In this document: positions 18,173 to 27,231 of the stretch, piece by piece
How the letters are laid out: each line of letters starts with the position of its first letter
Numbering within the stretch: position 1 is the first letter of the stretch
DNA from: Geosporobacter subterraneus DSM 17957
Lineage (GTDB): Bacteria; Bacillota; Clostridia; Peptostreptococcales; Thermotaleaceae
Direction: 5' to 3'
DNA length: 58,751 nt
Assembly (NCBI RefSeq): GCF_900142145.1
Contig: NZ_FQZV01000027.1
Span: forward strand, 1-58,751
Made by a program: the position numbers and the translations under genes
The notes under the pieces: generated by a model
The model's input: only the letters and a program-made list of their open reading frames with translations
The model's database searches: none
Told to the model about the DNA's origin: nothing

Positions 18173-19237
18173 ATGGATTTAAAAGTATTAGGTTGGAATT
18201 CAGATTATGAAACCTATTTTCAACAACACTATGGCCAGGGATATGTCCCGGGCAGGGTTACCGTTGAGCATAAGAGGATCTATAGGGTATTAACAGAGCA
18301 AGGGGAGATTCTGGCAGAGTTAAAAGGAAAGCTGAGATATGCTGCCACAGGGAGAGAAGATTTCCCAGCAGTGGGGGATTGGGCGGCCCTTTCATTGAGG
18401 GAGGAGAACCGGGGACTTATTCACGGCATTCTCCCAAGAAAAAGTAAATTCTCCAGGAAGGCAGCAGGTAATACCACAGAAGAGCAGATGGTAGCAGTAA
18501 ATATCGATACGGTGCTCATTTTGAATGCCCTTAATGGAGACTTTAATATACGCAGATTGGAAAGGTACCTAACGATGGCGTGCGAAAGCGGTGCTTATCC
18601 TGTAATTGTTTTGAGTAAGGCGGATCTGTGTGAGGATATTGAAGAAAAGCTGCTGCAGGTAGAAGCCGTGGCTTGCGGGGTACCGGTCCACGTCATAAGC
18701 TCTATTAAAGGGGAAGGACTGCAAAGGATTGAACAATATATGGGAATAGGAAAAACCATAGCCCTCTTAGGGTCCTCCGGCGTGGGAAAATCTACATTGG
18801 TGAATACGCTGACAGGCAGGGAAGCGGTAAGGACTCAGGAAGTAAGAGCTGGGGACGACCGGGGAAAGCATACCACCACCTACCGTGAACTCCACGTATT
18901 GCCCGGCAGAGGTGTGATTATTGATACCCCTGGAATGCGTGAGCTGCAGCTTTGGTGCAGTGAGGAGGGAATACAGGATGCCTTCGATGACATTGAGGAA
19001 ATTGCCACAGGCTGCCGATTTAAAGACTGTAGCCATGATAAAGAACCGGGCTGTGCCATTCAACAGGCCTTGGTGGAAGGGTTGCTGGAGGAAAGCCGAT
19101 GGCTGAGCTATAAAAAGCTGCAGAGGGAACTTCTCTTTTTACAGGGGAAACAGGACCAGCAGGCAAGAATAGCTGTAAAGAAGCATCATAAGGCAATTAG
19201 CAAGAGCATAAAGCAAGTCTCTAAGAATAAATACTAG
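18173..19237 (+). CDS. rsgA: Ribosome-associated GTPase of the RsgA family
   Basis: RsgA-type circularly permuted GTPases help late maturation of the 30S subunit. The 354-residue protein has an N-terminal OB fold (about 20-110), then the permuted G motifs: G4 SKADL, G1 GSSGVGKSTL, G3 DTPGMREL. The C-terminal zinc finger has cysteines and His in CRFKDCSHDKEPGC. The N-terminal extension (LGWNSDYETYFQQHY) and length match an RsgA paralog group common in Clostridia rather than the copy beside prkC, so this may be a second copy. An AGAGGAGGAAAAGC site precedes ATG 18173. The long leader suggests attenuation. Confidence 0.88.
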   Translation: MDLKVLGWNSDYETYFQQHYGQGYVPGRVTVEHKRIYRVLTEQGEILAELKGKLRYAATGREDFPAVGDWAALSLREENRGLIHGILPRKSKFSRKAAGNTTEEQMVAVNIDTVLILNALNGDFNIRRLERYLTMACESGAYPVIVLSKADLCEDIEEKLLQVEAVACGVPVHVISSIKGEGLQRIEQYMGIGKTIALLGSSGVGKSTLVNTLTGREAVRTQEVRAGDDRGKHTTTYRELHVLPGRGVIIDTPGMRELQLWCSEEGIQDAFDDIEEIATGCRFKDCSHDKEPGCAIQQALVEGLLEESRWLSYKKLQRELLFLQGKQDQQARIAVKKHHKAISKSIKQVSKNKY

Positions 19238-19282
19238 ACCTATTGCACTGCGGCTAAGGGTCTGGTAAGAGATGTATAAGAT

Positions 19283-19308
19283 GTAGGGGACGACGATTCT
19301 GTCGTCCC
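19283..19308. repeat. Dispersed short hairpin, GTAGGGGACGAC family
   Basis: GGGACGAC (19287-19294) pairs with GTCGTCCC (19301-19308). The same hairpin recurs at 54577-54601. It sits between the convergent genes rsgA and the GDYXXLXY gene. Confidence 0.75.
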
Positions 19309-19343
19309 TCATTCATGTAAGATTTAACATTTATATATCAAGA

Positions 19344-19895
19344 CTATTCTTTGGGATAGACATTTTGTAACACTGCATAGCCTCTGAAAACCTTGATCTC
19401 AGCCAGAAGCTCCCCTTTCGCGGAGGCTTCCTCCAACGCAGTACCTGTATTCTCAGGAACAAAGAACTTATCCAGCTGATAATCTACCCGTAGGATGGGG
19501 TTGGGACCCATGGCATTATGATACAGGTAAGCGGCCTTCATATAGATTCCGCTCTTCGGCCTTTTTAAGGATGCTCCTTGAACTTCATAGATACCTGCCT
19601 CATTGGGAGCCAGGGTCACATAAATGGATTGATTTCTGAATCTTGAATAAGCATTATCTCCGCTGAGTTCATTCTGATCCCCTTGAGAAAACTTATCCAA
19701 GGGGATTTCCTCTATAAGATAGCTTAGAATGACATAGTCGCCCCGAAATAAATCCCTAGGATCAACAGGCCTGGTTTCCAGCAGGATGGTTTCCCCTGCA
19801 AAAGAGGTCATGATGGGGAGGACTACCATGGATAATAGAATAATCAATGGAATGCTGACTGCGATTAGGGCGCGGCGATGAAAATTAATTTTCAT
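19344..19895 (-). CDS. GDYXXLXY domain membrane-anchored protein
   Basis: This 183-residue protein has one N-terminal membrane helix (ALIAVSIPLIILLSMVVLPI) and an outer domain with the family signature seen as LFRGDYVILSY. The function of the family is unknown; it is usually encoded beside DUF2157/DUF4401 membrane proteins, as here. Start 19895 is chosen because GGAGGAATCTTCC precedes it; the reading frame runs further to 19943 without a ribosome site. Its first 11 bases overlap the end of the DUF2157 gene, so the two are translated together. Confidence 0.85.
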   Translation of the reverse strand: MKINFHRRALIAVSIPLIILLSMVVLPIMTSFAGETILLETRPVDPRDLFRGDYVILSYLIEEIPLDKFSQGDQNELSGDNAYSRFRNQSIYVTLAPNEAGIYEVQGASLKRPKSGIYMKAAYLYHNAMGPNPILRVDYQLDKFFVPENTGTALEEASAKGELLAEIKVFRGYAVLQNVYPKE

Positions 19896-20964
19896 GGAAG
19901 ATTCCTCCTTTCTTTCTGCGGGAGCGTTCAAACCAGTAGCCAAATCCCGATAATAACAGGCCGCTAAGGATGAAGAATAGGGATTTGGGCATAAAGTCGT
20001 ACATAGTGTCTACATAATAACGGAAGATTAGCATACAGATAAAAATCAAACTGAGCAAATCCTGTTTTCGCGTCAGATAGAAAAGAAAGACAGCATATCC
20101 AATGGCGAAAAAGATGCTTGCAAGGTCAGAAGCGTTAAAAGACAATGCTGATTTCCATATATCTGAGATGGTTAGCAGCAGGCCCAGGATTCCGAAAAGC
20201 AATCCGCCCTGCAGCTTAAATACACTTCTGCCAAAGGGAACAGGAGCAAAATACATGATTATGCCAATCACAAAGAAAAATAAAAGGATATATAGGTCTG
20301 TAAGGCCTGTATAATCGGTAAGGCGCCAGATACTGTTCAATACCAGCAGGTTGGCAAAGAAAACGGCAGTCTGATGATAGTCAAAGTAACGGATACTGTA
20401 ATAATAAGCCGGAACTAATATAAACAGCAGTACGGGAAGACTGTCTAATATAAAGGAGCCATTGACATAAACCATTAAAAGAATTCCCGAAAAGATGAAC
20501 AGCAGCTTATCCTTATAGAGCAGTGCCATAGGAAGGGTACCGACGGCCCAAAGCAGAAAGGCCTGGGAAAAGTGACCCCCATAGTGAAAGATCTGTCCCA
20601 CCAGAAAAATACCTGCACCGAAGGTGAGAATGCCTAGATAGGTAAGGCTGCGGCTGGTTTTAGGGTATAAATTTGCTGTTCGGAAGCTGGTATAATTTAC
20701 ACCAATATATATGGTAAGAATCAATAGATATTTTTCAGCTTTGCCCATGTAAGCCCAGTTGCTTGCGATAAAGCTTAGGATTCCCAGCCCGATGAGAACA
20801 GAACCAATGGTTAGCAGAATTCGAATAAAGCTCATTTTTTCTTTTATTTCATAAAGGGCAGTTACATCCTTCATTTGTTTCTCTGTGATGATCTGTGCAT
20901 CGGTCCAATGCTGCAGTTCATCCTTAAGGAATTGATATTGCTTTGCTTCGATTTTCTTTTTCAT
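19885..20964 (-). CDS. DUF2157 polytopic membrane protein
   Basis: A 359-residue protein. A soluble N-terminal region (about 1-40: helical, EAKQYQFLKDELQHWTDAQII) matches the start of DUF2157 proteins. About ten membrane helices follow, beginning with ILLTIGSVLIGLGILSFIASNW. The function is unknown. It is the first gene of a two-gene operon with the GDYXXLXY protein, and is divergent from eutS. AGAAAGGGGTGAAGAG precedes the start. Confidence 0.85.
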   Translation of the reverse strand: MKKKIEAKQYQFLKDELQHWTDAQIITEKQMKDVTALYEIKEKMSFIRILLTIGSVLIGLGILSFIASNWAYMGKAEKYLLILTIYIGVNYTSFRTANLYPKTSRSLTYLGILTFGAGIFLVGQIFHYGGHFSQAFLLWAVGTLPMALLYKDKLLFIFSGILLMVYVNGSFILDSLPVLLFILVPAYYYSIRYFDYHQTAVFFANLLVLNSIWRLTDYTGLTDLYILLFFFVIGIIMYFAPVPFGRSVFKLQGGLLFGILGLLLTISDIWKSALSFNASDLASIFFAIGYAVFLFYLTRKQDLLSLIFICMLIFRYYVDTMYDFMPKSLFFILSGLLLSGFGYWFERSRRKKGGIFHEN

Positions 20965-21065
20965 CTCTTCACCCCTTTCTGTTGCTTATTCTCATTATAC
21001 CACTTTCCTTAGGGGTTCTAACAAGGAGGAATGCAGGAAGATTTATGAAAGGTCTAAATATTCCA

Positions 21066-21094
21066 TTGAATTGTATGAGTATTCATAATATAAT
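21066..21094 (+). promoter_or_regulatory. Promoter of eutS-eutP
   Basis: TTGAAT (21066-21071), 17 bases, TATAAT (21089-21094). The leader to the eutS start is only about 38 bases and contains no terminator hairpin, so this promoter does not seem to use EutV antitermination. Confidence 0.75.
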
Positions 21095-21138
21095 GGACAT
21101 AAATAGGACTGTATGGAAGATCAAAGGGAGTGGGGAAG

Positions 21139-21486
21139 ATGGCAGAAGAGAAACAAAGGATTATACAAGAATATGTACCTGGGAAGCAGATTACATTAGC
21201 ACATTTGATTGCAAATCCAGATGCCAGCATCTATAAAAAACTAGGGTTGACAGAGGAGTATCGGGAGGCAATTGGGATATTGACCATTACACCCAGTGAA
21301 GCGGCCATTATAGCGGCCGATGTTGCAAAAAAGGCAGCGGGAGTAGAAATCGGATTTATCGACAGGTTTAGTGGTTCACTAATCATTACCGGAAATGTGT
21401 CCAGCGTAGAATCTGCCCTTCGTGAAGTTATACATATGCTTCAAACGGTGCTGGCCTTTACACCTACCAAGGTTACAAGGTCCTAG
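21139..21486 (+). CDS. eutS: Ethanolamine microcompartment shell protein EutS
   Basis: EutS is a circularly permuted BMC-domain hexamer of the Eut shell, bent in some structures. The 115-residue protein has the EutS start pattern ([20 protein letters not shown]) and motifs [20 protein letters not shown] and [19 protein letters not shown] 21139 follows AGGGAGTGGGGA; the GTG at 21130 lies in that site. eutP follows after 15 bases. Confidence 0.94.
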   Translation: MAEEKQRIIQEYVPGKQITLAHLIANPDASIYKKLGLTEEYREAIGILTITPSEAAIIAADVAKKAAGVEIGFIDRFSGSLIITGNVSSVESALREVIHMLQTVLAFTPTKVTRS

Positions 21487-21501
21487 GAGTGTATATTGTA
21501 T

Positions 21502-21927
21502 ATGACGAAAATTATGCTGATCGGACGCACGGGGTGTGGAAAAACTACTTTGTCTCAGGCCATTCATGGGTTGCCCCGGCAAGACAAGAAGACCCAAACC
21601 ATTGAATACTATCCTCTGGTAGTAGACACCCCGGGAGAATATATAGAAAAAAGATTTTACTATCATGCACTGATCCAATCGGCAGCTGATTGCCAGCTGG
21701 TTGCCTTTGTACAGGATAGTCAGGACGACACCTGTGTATTTCCTCCGGGCTTCGCCGCATTGCTGGGGAAGCCGACTATTGGGATTATAACAAAAATCGA
21801 TAAGGACGTAAGATCTCTGGAGCACATCCGAAGGATGCTCGAAAACGCAGGGGTTGATCAGATCTTTGAAGTTTGCGCTTTGGACGGAAGAGGACTTGAA
21901 GATATTTGTGCATTGTTGATGGAATAA
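21502..21927 (+). CDS. eutP: EutP/PduV-type P-loop protein
   Basis: A 141-residue Ras-like P-loop protein with G1 GRTGCGKTTL, G3-like DTPGEY and G4 TKID. The family is reported as an acetate kinase or GTPase linked to microcompartments. ATG 21502 has a TAGGAGTG site 10 bases upstream; a TTG at 21496 is closer than usual. A 330-base gap with a regulatory leader follows. Confidence 0.9.
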   Translation: MTKIMLIGRTGCGKTTLSQAIHGLPRQDKKTQTIEYYPLVVDTPGEYIEKRFYYHALIQSAADCQLVAFVQDSQDDTCVFPPGFAALLGKPTIGIITKIDKDVRSLEHIRRMLENAGVDQIFEVCALDGRGLEDICALLME

Positions 21928-22005
21928 TTATAGGACAACAGAGCATATATTTATACAAAGTACAAAGCAATATTCAGAATAGTTTAAAAAATATTTCGGA
22001 AATAG

Positions 22006-22141
22006 TTGTAATATGAAAAAATTTGTATTATACTTTATTTTAGGGATAAGGTTTTTACAATTTAAGAATGGTTGCACAAGGGCGTGCAATGGAGCGAGCG
22101 ATGTGGCTTCTGAGGGATAGAATATCCTTAGGGAGCTTTTT
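22006..22141 (+). promoter_or_regulatory. Promoter plus EutV-type antiterminator leader before eutV
   Basis: A promoter TTGTAA-N17-TATACT lies at 22006-22034. The leader then has a hairpin with a 6-bp stem TTGCAC/GTGCAA and hexaloop AAGGGC (22072-22089), with A at loop position 1 and G at 4, as required by ANTAR regulators. A terminator follows (arms 22105-22119 and 22123-22137, then TTTTT). The second ANTAR hairpin is unclear: either GGAGC/GCTTC with a 10-base loop, or TTCT/AGAA with the 7-base loop GAGGGAT inside the terminator arm. The rest of the gap (22142-22250) has a weaker TTGACA (spacing 18-19 to an AT-rich -10) that could give basal eutVW transcription. Confidence 0.65.
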
Positions 22142-22256
22142 GTTTATTTGTAGAGCATTTGACATAAATAAGTGGAACAAGCATATATTCAAATAATAAT
22201 GTAAGCACATTTATATAAGGAACAAAATTACAATTCATATCCAAGGAGGGAAAGCC

Positions 22257-22826
22257 ATGTATAAAAAGGTAGTAATAGCCGATGATGAACCTATTACGCG
22301 CATGGATCTGAGTGAACTGCTTAGAGAGGCTGGATACACTGTAGTAGGAGAGGCCTCTGATGGATTTGATGCAGTGGAGCTTTGTCGGAAGCTAAAGCCG
22401 GATTTGGTATTGATGGATGTGAAAATGCCGCTGTTGGATGGACTGAAGGCTACAAAAGTTATCGTCCATGAAAACCTGGCCAATTCTGTAGTACTGCTTA
22501 CCGCCTACAGCGGTAGAGAATTCATTGAACAAGCTAAGGAAGTCGGTGTAATGGGCTATGTGGTAAAGCCCATTGATGAAAAATCTCTTATGCCTGCCAT
22601 TGAGGTTGCCATTAGCAAGGGTAGAGAAATTGAAAAAATGAAGAATGATATTCAGGAGGTCAAGGAACAGCTGGAGACACGCAAATTGGTAGAGAAGGCT
22701 AAAGGCATATTGATGAACAAGCATGACCTGTCGGAAAGCGAAGCCTACAACCAGATCAGAAAGCTCAGTATGGATAAGCGCTGTCCAATGAAGCAGATCG
22801 CAGCAACCATTGTGATTAATGAATAG
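22257..22826 (+). CDS. eutV: ANTAR-domain response regulator EutV
   Basis: EutV is phosphorylated by EutW when ethanolamine is present and binds tandem hexaloop hairpins in nascent RNA to block termination. The 189-residue protein has a receiver domain (acidic pair DDE at 9-11, phospho-acceptor D54 in VLMDVKMP, Thr in LLTAYSG, Lys in VVKPID), a coiled linker (about 120-140), and a C-terminal ANTAR domain (LVEKAKGILMNKHDLSESEA). AAGGAGGGAAAGCC precedes the ATG. A candidate EutV target lies in its own leader. Confidence 0.94.
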   Translation: MYKKVVIADDEPITRMDLSELLREAGYTVVGEASDGFDAVELCRKLKPDLVLMDVKMPLLDGLKATKVIVHENLANSVVLLTAYSGREFIEQAKEVGVMGYVVKPIDEKSLMPAIEVAISKGREIEKMKNDIQEVKEQLETRKLVEKAKGILMNKHDLSESEAYNQIRKLSMDKRCPMKQIAATIVINE

Positions 22827-22886
22827 CTGTAATTCAGGACAATAGAGAAATACTCCTTTTTTCGAGGAAGAAAAAGGTTAGGAGCG

Positions 22887-24302
22887 ATGTGCATGCTCAG
22901 GGAATTATGTTATATGCATACGAATTTAACAGATTCTGATATTCATAGATTAGAAAATATAGCAGCAAATCTGCCGATTATTGCAGATCTGGTTAAGGCA
23001 GATGTATTCATTGACTGCATGACTAGAGATCCTAATGCAGCAATCGTAGTAGCAGAGGCAAAGCCTTCTACCTACCCGTCTATGTATAAGTATACGGTAG
23101 TGGGAGAACTGGCCTTGCGGGAAAACGAACCGGCTGCCTTAAGAACCCTGGAAATTGGTATGGCCACCCGGGATTTGAAAGCCATCACCCAAGAAAATAT
23201 GAGTGTAAAACAAAATGTAGTTCCTATCAAAAACGATGAAGGAAAAACCATTGGCGTACTCATTATGGAGCAGGACATCACTGAGCACGTGAATCAGAAC
23301 AAGCATATGGAAATATTGGCGGAAACGGCGGAACAGCTGACGGAGACCTTAATTTCTTTTATGGATAAAGAAAACAATATTACCTACCATGTGAATGACG
23401 CCATTGTTATGTTTGATAAGCAGGGTATTGCAACCTTTGCAAATCCCATGGCCGATGAGCTGTACCGGAAGCTGGGATACCGGGATAACATTATCGGTAT
23501 GAATTTTAACAACCTGGTATTCGACGGCAGTGTCTTTGATAAGGTTATCGGAGAACAGTCCTTTAATATTCGAGAAATTGACGTAGGTAAGCTTTCATTA
23601 CAGGTTAAGTATGCTGTAGTAAAGCAAAAGAATAGACTAGTAGGAGTTATTATGCTGATTAGAGACATCACTGAGGTGAAAGAGAAGGAAAAGGAATTGA
23701 TCCTGAAATCTGTGGCCATCCGAGAGATTCATCATCGGGTAAAAAACAATCTTCAAACCATTGCCAGTCTGCTGCGCCTCCAATCCAGAAGGATTGACGA
23801 CGAGCTGGCAAAGAAATCCTTTCACGAGAGCATTAGCAGGATTCTTAGCATTGCTGTGACCCATGAAATCCTTGCGCAAAACGGTGTAGATGATGTGGAT
23901 ATCAAAACCATTTTATCCCGTATTAAGGACAGCACCTTAGATTATGGTCTTGCACCCCACAAGCGCATCCAAATTGAAATTCAGGGAGACAGCTTTACCG
24001 TCGATTCTGATAAAGCCACATCGATTGCATTGGTGGTCAACGAGTTGCTGCAAAACTGTCTGGAGTATGCATTCCCTGATCGGGACAGCGGCTCCATAGA
24101 GGTATGGATCCGGAAAGGAAGCATGTATTCCAGCATATCGATTATAGATAACGGTGTAGGTTTTAATGTCTATGAGGTAAGGCAGGGCAGCCTGGGATTA
24201 AAGATTGTCAACAGCATCGTACGGGATAAGCTTTCCGGAGATCTGCATATCGATTCAACACCTGCAGGAACGAAAATTATTTTTGATTTTAAAAATGAAT
24301 AA
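22887..24302 (+). CDS. eutW: Ethanolamine sensor histidine kinase EutW
   Basis: This 471-residue soluble kinase lacks membrane helices, as expected for a cytoplasmic ethanolamine sensor. The N-terminal ligand domain (about 1-145) is the HPK_N/PdtaS-like sensor, a PAS domain covers about 165-265, and the HisKA_2-type dimerisation helix has the phospho-histidine in REIHHRVKNNLQT (about residue 281). The ATPase domain has VVNELLQNCLEYAF and DNGVGF. It is encoded 60 bases after its partner eutV. A TTAGGAGCG site precedes ATG 22887. Confidence 0.93.
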   Translation: MCMLRELCYMHTNLTDSDIHRLENIAANLPIIADLVKADVFIDCMTRDPNAAIVVAEAKPSTYPSMYKYTVVGELALRENEPAALRTLEIGMATRDLKAITQENMSVKQNVVPIKNDEGKTIGVLIMEQDITEHVNQNKHMEILAETAEQLTETLISFMDKENNITYHVNDAIVMFDKQGIATFANPMADELYRKLGYRDNIIGMNFNNLVFDGSVFDKVIGEQSFNIREIDVGKLSLQVKYAVVKQKNRLVGVIMLIRDITEVKEKEKELILKSVAIREIHHRVKNNLQTIASLLRLQSRRIDDELAKKSFHESISRILSIAVTHEILAQNGVDDVDIKTILSRIKDSTLDYGLAPHKRIQIEIQGDSFTVDSDKATSIALVVNELLQNCLEYAFPDRDSGSIEVWIRKGSMYSSISIIDNGVGFNVYEVRQGSLGLKIVNSIVRDKLSGDLHIDSTPAGTKIIFDFKNE

Positions 24303-24303
24303 A

Positions 24304-24374
24304 AAACACAAGGTTGTGTTTGAAGGCAAAGAGGCCATAGGAAAATAATGAATATTTCCTTATGGCCTCTTTTT
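24304..24374 (+). promoter_or_regulatory. EutV-type antiterminator and terminator before eutA
   Basis: Hairpin P1 has stem AAACAC/GTGTTT with hexaloop AAGGTT (24304-24321). Hairpin P2 has GGC/GCC with hexaloop AAAGAG (24325-24336). Both loops have A at position 1 and G at 4. P2 overlaps the 5' arm of a strong terminator (AAAGAGGCCAT... 24328-24344 with ...ATGGCCTCTTTTT, 24355-24374). This is the textbook EutV dual-hexaloop arrangement, and its place between eutW and eutA means all structural eut genes depend on it. Confidence 0.85.
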
Positions 24375-24402
24375 GTGAGTCAAGAGAAAGGAGTGATGGG
24401 CT

Positions 24403-25839
24403 GTGCGAGAGGAAATTTTAAGCGTAGGAATCGATATCGGCACCTCTACAACCCAACTGGTTTTTAGCAGGATAACCCTGGAGAATACGGCTTCAGCAGC
24501 ATCTGTTCCCCGGATTAGTATTGTAGACAAAGCCCTTATCTATAGAAGCAGCATTTATTTTACCCCTTTACTGTCACAAAATGAGATTGACGGGGGAAAG
24601 GTGCGGGAGATTATTGTAAAAGAATATCAGAAGGCTGGCATCCGCCCATCGGATATTCACACGGGAGCAGTGATTATTACGGGAGAAACAGCTCGGAAGG
24701 AAAATGCCGCCCTTGTGTTGGAGACCCTCAGTGACCTGGCAGGAGAGTTTGTGGTGGCTACTGCCGGCCCGGATCTGGAGGCCATTATAGCCGGAAGGGG
24801 GGCCGGTGCCGATCGGTGGTCAAAACATCAAAAGGGTACCGTGATAAATCTGGATATCGGGGGAGGGACTACCAATATTGCTGTCTTTCAGGATGGTCAG
24901 GTGATAGATACTGCCTGCCTGGATATTGGGGGAAGACTCATCCGCTTCCAGGAATACAGCACCCGGATCGCTTATGCTGCTCCAAAGCTGAAGCTGTTGG
25001 CAGCAGAGCTTGGGATTCACCTGGAGGAAGGGATGGAAATCTCCTTTGAGGAGCTTGAAAAAGTCACAGGGAGAATGGCCGGCATTCTGGAGGAAGTTTT
25101 GGGTCTGCGTCCAGCGACACCGATGCTTTCTGTAATGCTGACAGGAAAAGACTTAAAGAGAAACTATCCTATGGACAGTATCTCCTTTTCGGGAGGGGTT
25201 GCAGATTATGTATATGCCCACAAGCAGGAGGGTTTTTTCAAATATGGCGATATTGGAATCCTTCTGGGGAAAGCCATTGGAGAGTCATCGATGATGGACC
25301 GTTTTCAGGTGTATCAGCCCAGTGAAACCATCCGGGCTACTGTGGTGGGAGCTGGAGCTCATACCGTTGAAATCAGCGGCAGCACCATCACCTATACAGA
25401 GGATTTATTTCCTCTAAAAAATATCCCCATTTTAAAAATGCTGCTCAAAGAAGAGCAGCTGCAGGATAAGGATTTTTCAGAAAGGATTAAGCAAAAGGTT
25501 AAGTGGTTTGGATTGGAGAGAGAAATACAGCAGCTGGCATTGGCCATAAGGGGGGTGAAAAATCCGAGTTTTTTGCAGGTACAGCGCATAGCATCCAGTA
25601 TCATAGCGGGAATGGATTCTCTCATAGAACAAAAGCTGCCCCTTGTGGTTGTGGTAGAGAATGACATGGCTAAGGTGCTGGGACAGACACTGCACAGACA
25701 GCTGGAGTATAAGAAAGAAGTGGTTTGCATCGACGGGGTCAGGGTAGACAACGGAGACTATATCGACATTGGAAGACCCCTTGCCAATGGCAGGGTTGTA
25801 CCTGTTGTAATCAAAACATTGGTTTTTAATGCTGAATAG
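24403..25839 (+). CDS. eutA: Ethanolamine ammonia-lyase reactivating factor EutA
   Basis: EutA removes damaged cobalamin from EutBC in an ATP-dependent, chaperone-like way. The 478-residue actin-fold protein shows phosphate loops GIDIGTSTTQ and NLDIGGGTTNIAVF and the adenosine motif VGAGAHTVEISG. The GTG start at 24403 follows AAAGGAGTGATGGGCT. It is the first gene behind the antiterminator leader, and eutB follows after 15 bases. Confidence 0.94.
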   Translation: MREEILSVGIDIGTSTTQLVFSRITLENTASAASVPRISIVDKALIYRSSIYFTPLLSQNEIDGGKVREIIVKEYQKAGIRPSDIHTGAVIITGETARKENAALVLETLSDLAGEFVVATAGPDLEAIIAGRGAGADRWSKHQKGTVINLDIGGGTTNIAVFQDGQVIDTACLDIGGRLIRFQEYSTRIAYAAPKLKLLAAELGIHLEEGMEISFEELEKVTGRMAGILEEVLGLRPATPMLSVMLTGKDLKRNYPMDSISFSGGVADYVYAHKQEGFFKYGDIGILLGKAIGESSMMDRFQVYQPSETIRATVVGAGAHTVEISGSTITYTEDLFPLKNIPILKMLLKEEQLQDKDFSERIKQKVKWFGLEREIQQLALAIRGVKNPSFLQVQRIASSIIAGMDSLIEQKLPLVVVVENDMAKVLGQTLHRQLEYKKEVVCIDGVRVDNGDYIDIGRPLANGRVVPVVIKTLVFNAE

Positions 25840-25854
25840 GAGAGGTGAGTAATG

Positions 25855-27219
25855 ATGAGACTCAAAACCAAGCTTTTCGGTCATGTGTTTCAGTTTCAAT
25901 CGGTAAAGGAGGTATTGGCCAAGGCCAACGAAGAAAAGTCGGGAGACAAGCTGGCAGGAATTGCTGCTGCCACCGTTACAGAAAGGATTGCAGCCAAAGA
26001 GGTATTAAGTAATTTAACCTTAGCAGATCTGCGGAATAACCCTGTGGTTCCCTATGAGGAAGATGAGGTAACAAGGGTGATTCAAGACAGTGTTAATGAA
26101 AGAATCTACAACGAGATTAAAAACTGGAGTGTGTCGGAGCTTCGGGAATGGATCCTAAGCGACAGCACTTCCTCAGAAGCCATCAAACGGGTCAGCAGGG
26201 GCCTAACCAGTGAGATGGTTGCTGCTGTAGCTAAGCTTATGTCCAACCTGGATCTCATTTATGGCGCAGGAAAAATCAGAATCAGCGCCCACTGCAATAC
26301 TACTATTGGTCTTCCGGGAACCCTTTCTGCCAGGCTCCAGCCCAATCACCCCACCGATCATATCGAAGGAGTTATGGTATCGGTAATGGAGGGCTTAAGC
26401 TATGGTGTGGGGGATGCAGTCATTGGCCTTAATCCAGTAGAGGATACGGTAGACAATGTGGCAAAAATTCTGAAGACCTTTGATGAGTTTAAGAGAAAGT
26501 GGGAAATACCTACTCAGATTTGTGTTTTAGCCCACGTGACCACACAAATGGAGGCCATCCGAAGGGGTGCACCTACAGATTTGATATTCCAGAGTGTAGC
26601 CGGCTCACAAAAAGGAAATGAAGCCTTTGGCATCTCTGCTGCACTGTTGGATGAAGCGAGAGAATTGGCCTTGAAGGAAGGTACTGCAATGGGTCCAAAT
26701 GTGATGTACTTTGAGACCGGTCAGGGCTCAGAATTATCCTCCGAAGCCCACCATGATGCAGACCAGGTGACCATGGAGGCAAGATGCTACGGATTCGCCA
26801 AGCGATACAGTCCTTTCCTGGTAAATACAGTGGTGGGATTCATCGGGCCGGAATATCTCTATGACAGCAAACAGGTTATCCGGGCAGGCTTAGAAGATCA
26901 TTTCATGGGCAAGCTGACAGGAATCCCAATGGGTGTGGATGCCTGTTATACCAACCACATGCGTGCAGATCAAAATGACATTGAAAATCTCGCTGTGCTG
27001 TTGACCACTGCTGGCTGCAACTACTTCATGGGTATACCGGCAGGGGATGATGTCATGCTGAACTATCAGTGTACAGGATATCATGAAACCCAGACTTTAA
27101 GGGAGCTGTTAAAGCTCAAACCCATTGGAGAATTCGAGGGCTGGCTGGAGAAGATGGACTTGATGCATCAGGGAAAGATGACAGCCAGAGCAGGAGACGC
27201 CTCAATCTTTATGAAGTAG
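25855..27219 (+). CDS. eutB: Ethanolamine ammonia-lyase, large subunit (first paralog)
   Basis: EutB is the catalytic, adenosylcobalamin-dependent subunit that turns ethanolamine into acetaldehyde and ammonia inside the microcompartment. Started at ATG 25855 (454 residues), its numbering matches Escherichia coli EutB. Known substrate-contact residues are all in place: R160 and Q162 (SARLQPNHP), N193 (GLNPVED), E287 (MYFETGQGSE) and D362 (MGVDACYTNH). An ATG at 25852 would add one Met. GAGGTGAG precedes it. This copy is expected to be the working enzyme. A second eutB begins 12 bases downstream. Confidence 0.95.
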   Translation: MRLKTKLFGHVFQFQSVKEVLAKANEEKSGDKLAGIAAATVTERIAAKEVLSNLTLADLRNNPVVPYEEDEVTRVIQDSVNERIYNEIKNWSVSELREWILSDSTSSEAIKRVSRGLTSEMVAAVAKLMSNLDLIYGAGKIRISAHCNTTIGLPGTLSARLQPNHPTDHIEGVMVSVMEGLSYGVGDAVIGLNPVEDTVDNVAKILKTFDEFKRKWEIPTQICVLAHVTTQMEAIRRGAPTDLIFQSVAGSQKGNEAFGISAALLDEARELALKEGTAMGPNVMYFETGQGSELSSEAHHDADQVTMEARCYGFAKRYSPFLVNTVVGFIGPEYLYDSKQVIRAGLEDHFMGKLTGIPMGVDACYTNHMRADQNDIENLAVLLTTAGCNYFMGIPAGDDVMLNYQCTGYHETQTLRELLKLKPIGEFEGWLEKMDLMHQGKMTARAGDASIFMK

Positions 27220-27231
27220 GGAGGTTCATCC

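Noticed and set aside
21095-21138. EutV leader before eutS
   Set aside because: The leader is about 38 bases and has neither hexaloop hairpins nor a terminator.
22090-22112. GGAGCGAGCGATGTGGCTTC as a standard ANTAR P2 hexaloop
   Set aside because: The candidate AGCGAT loop has no base-paired closing stem; only looser 7- or 10-base-loop options exist, so P2 is stated as uncertain.
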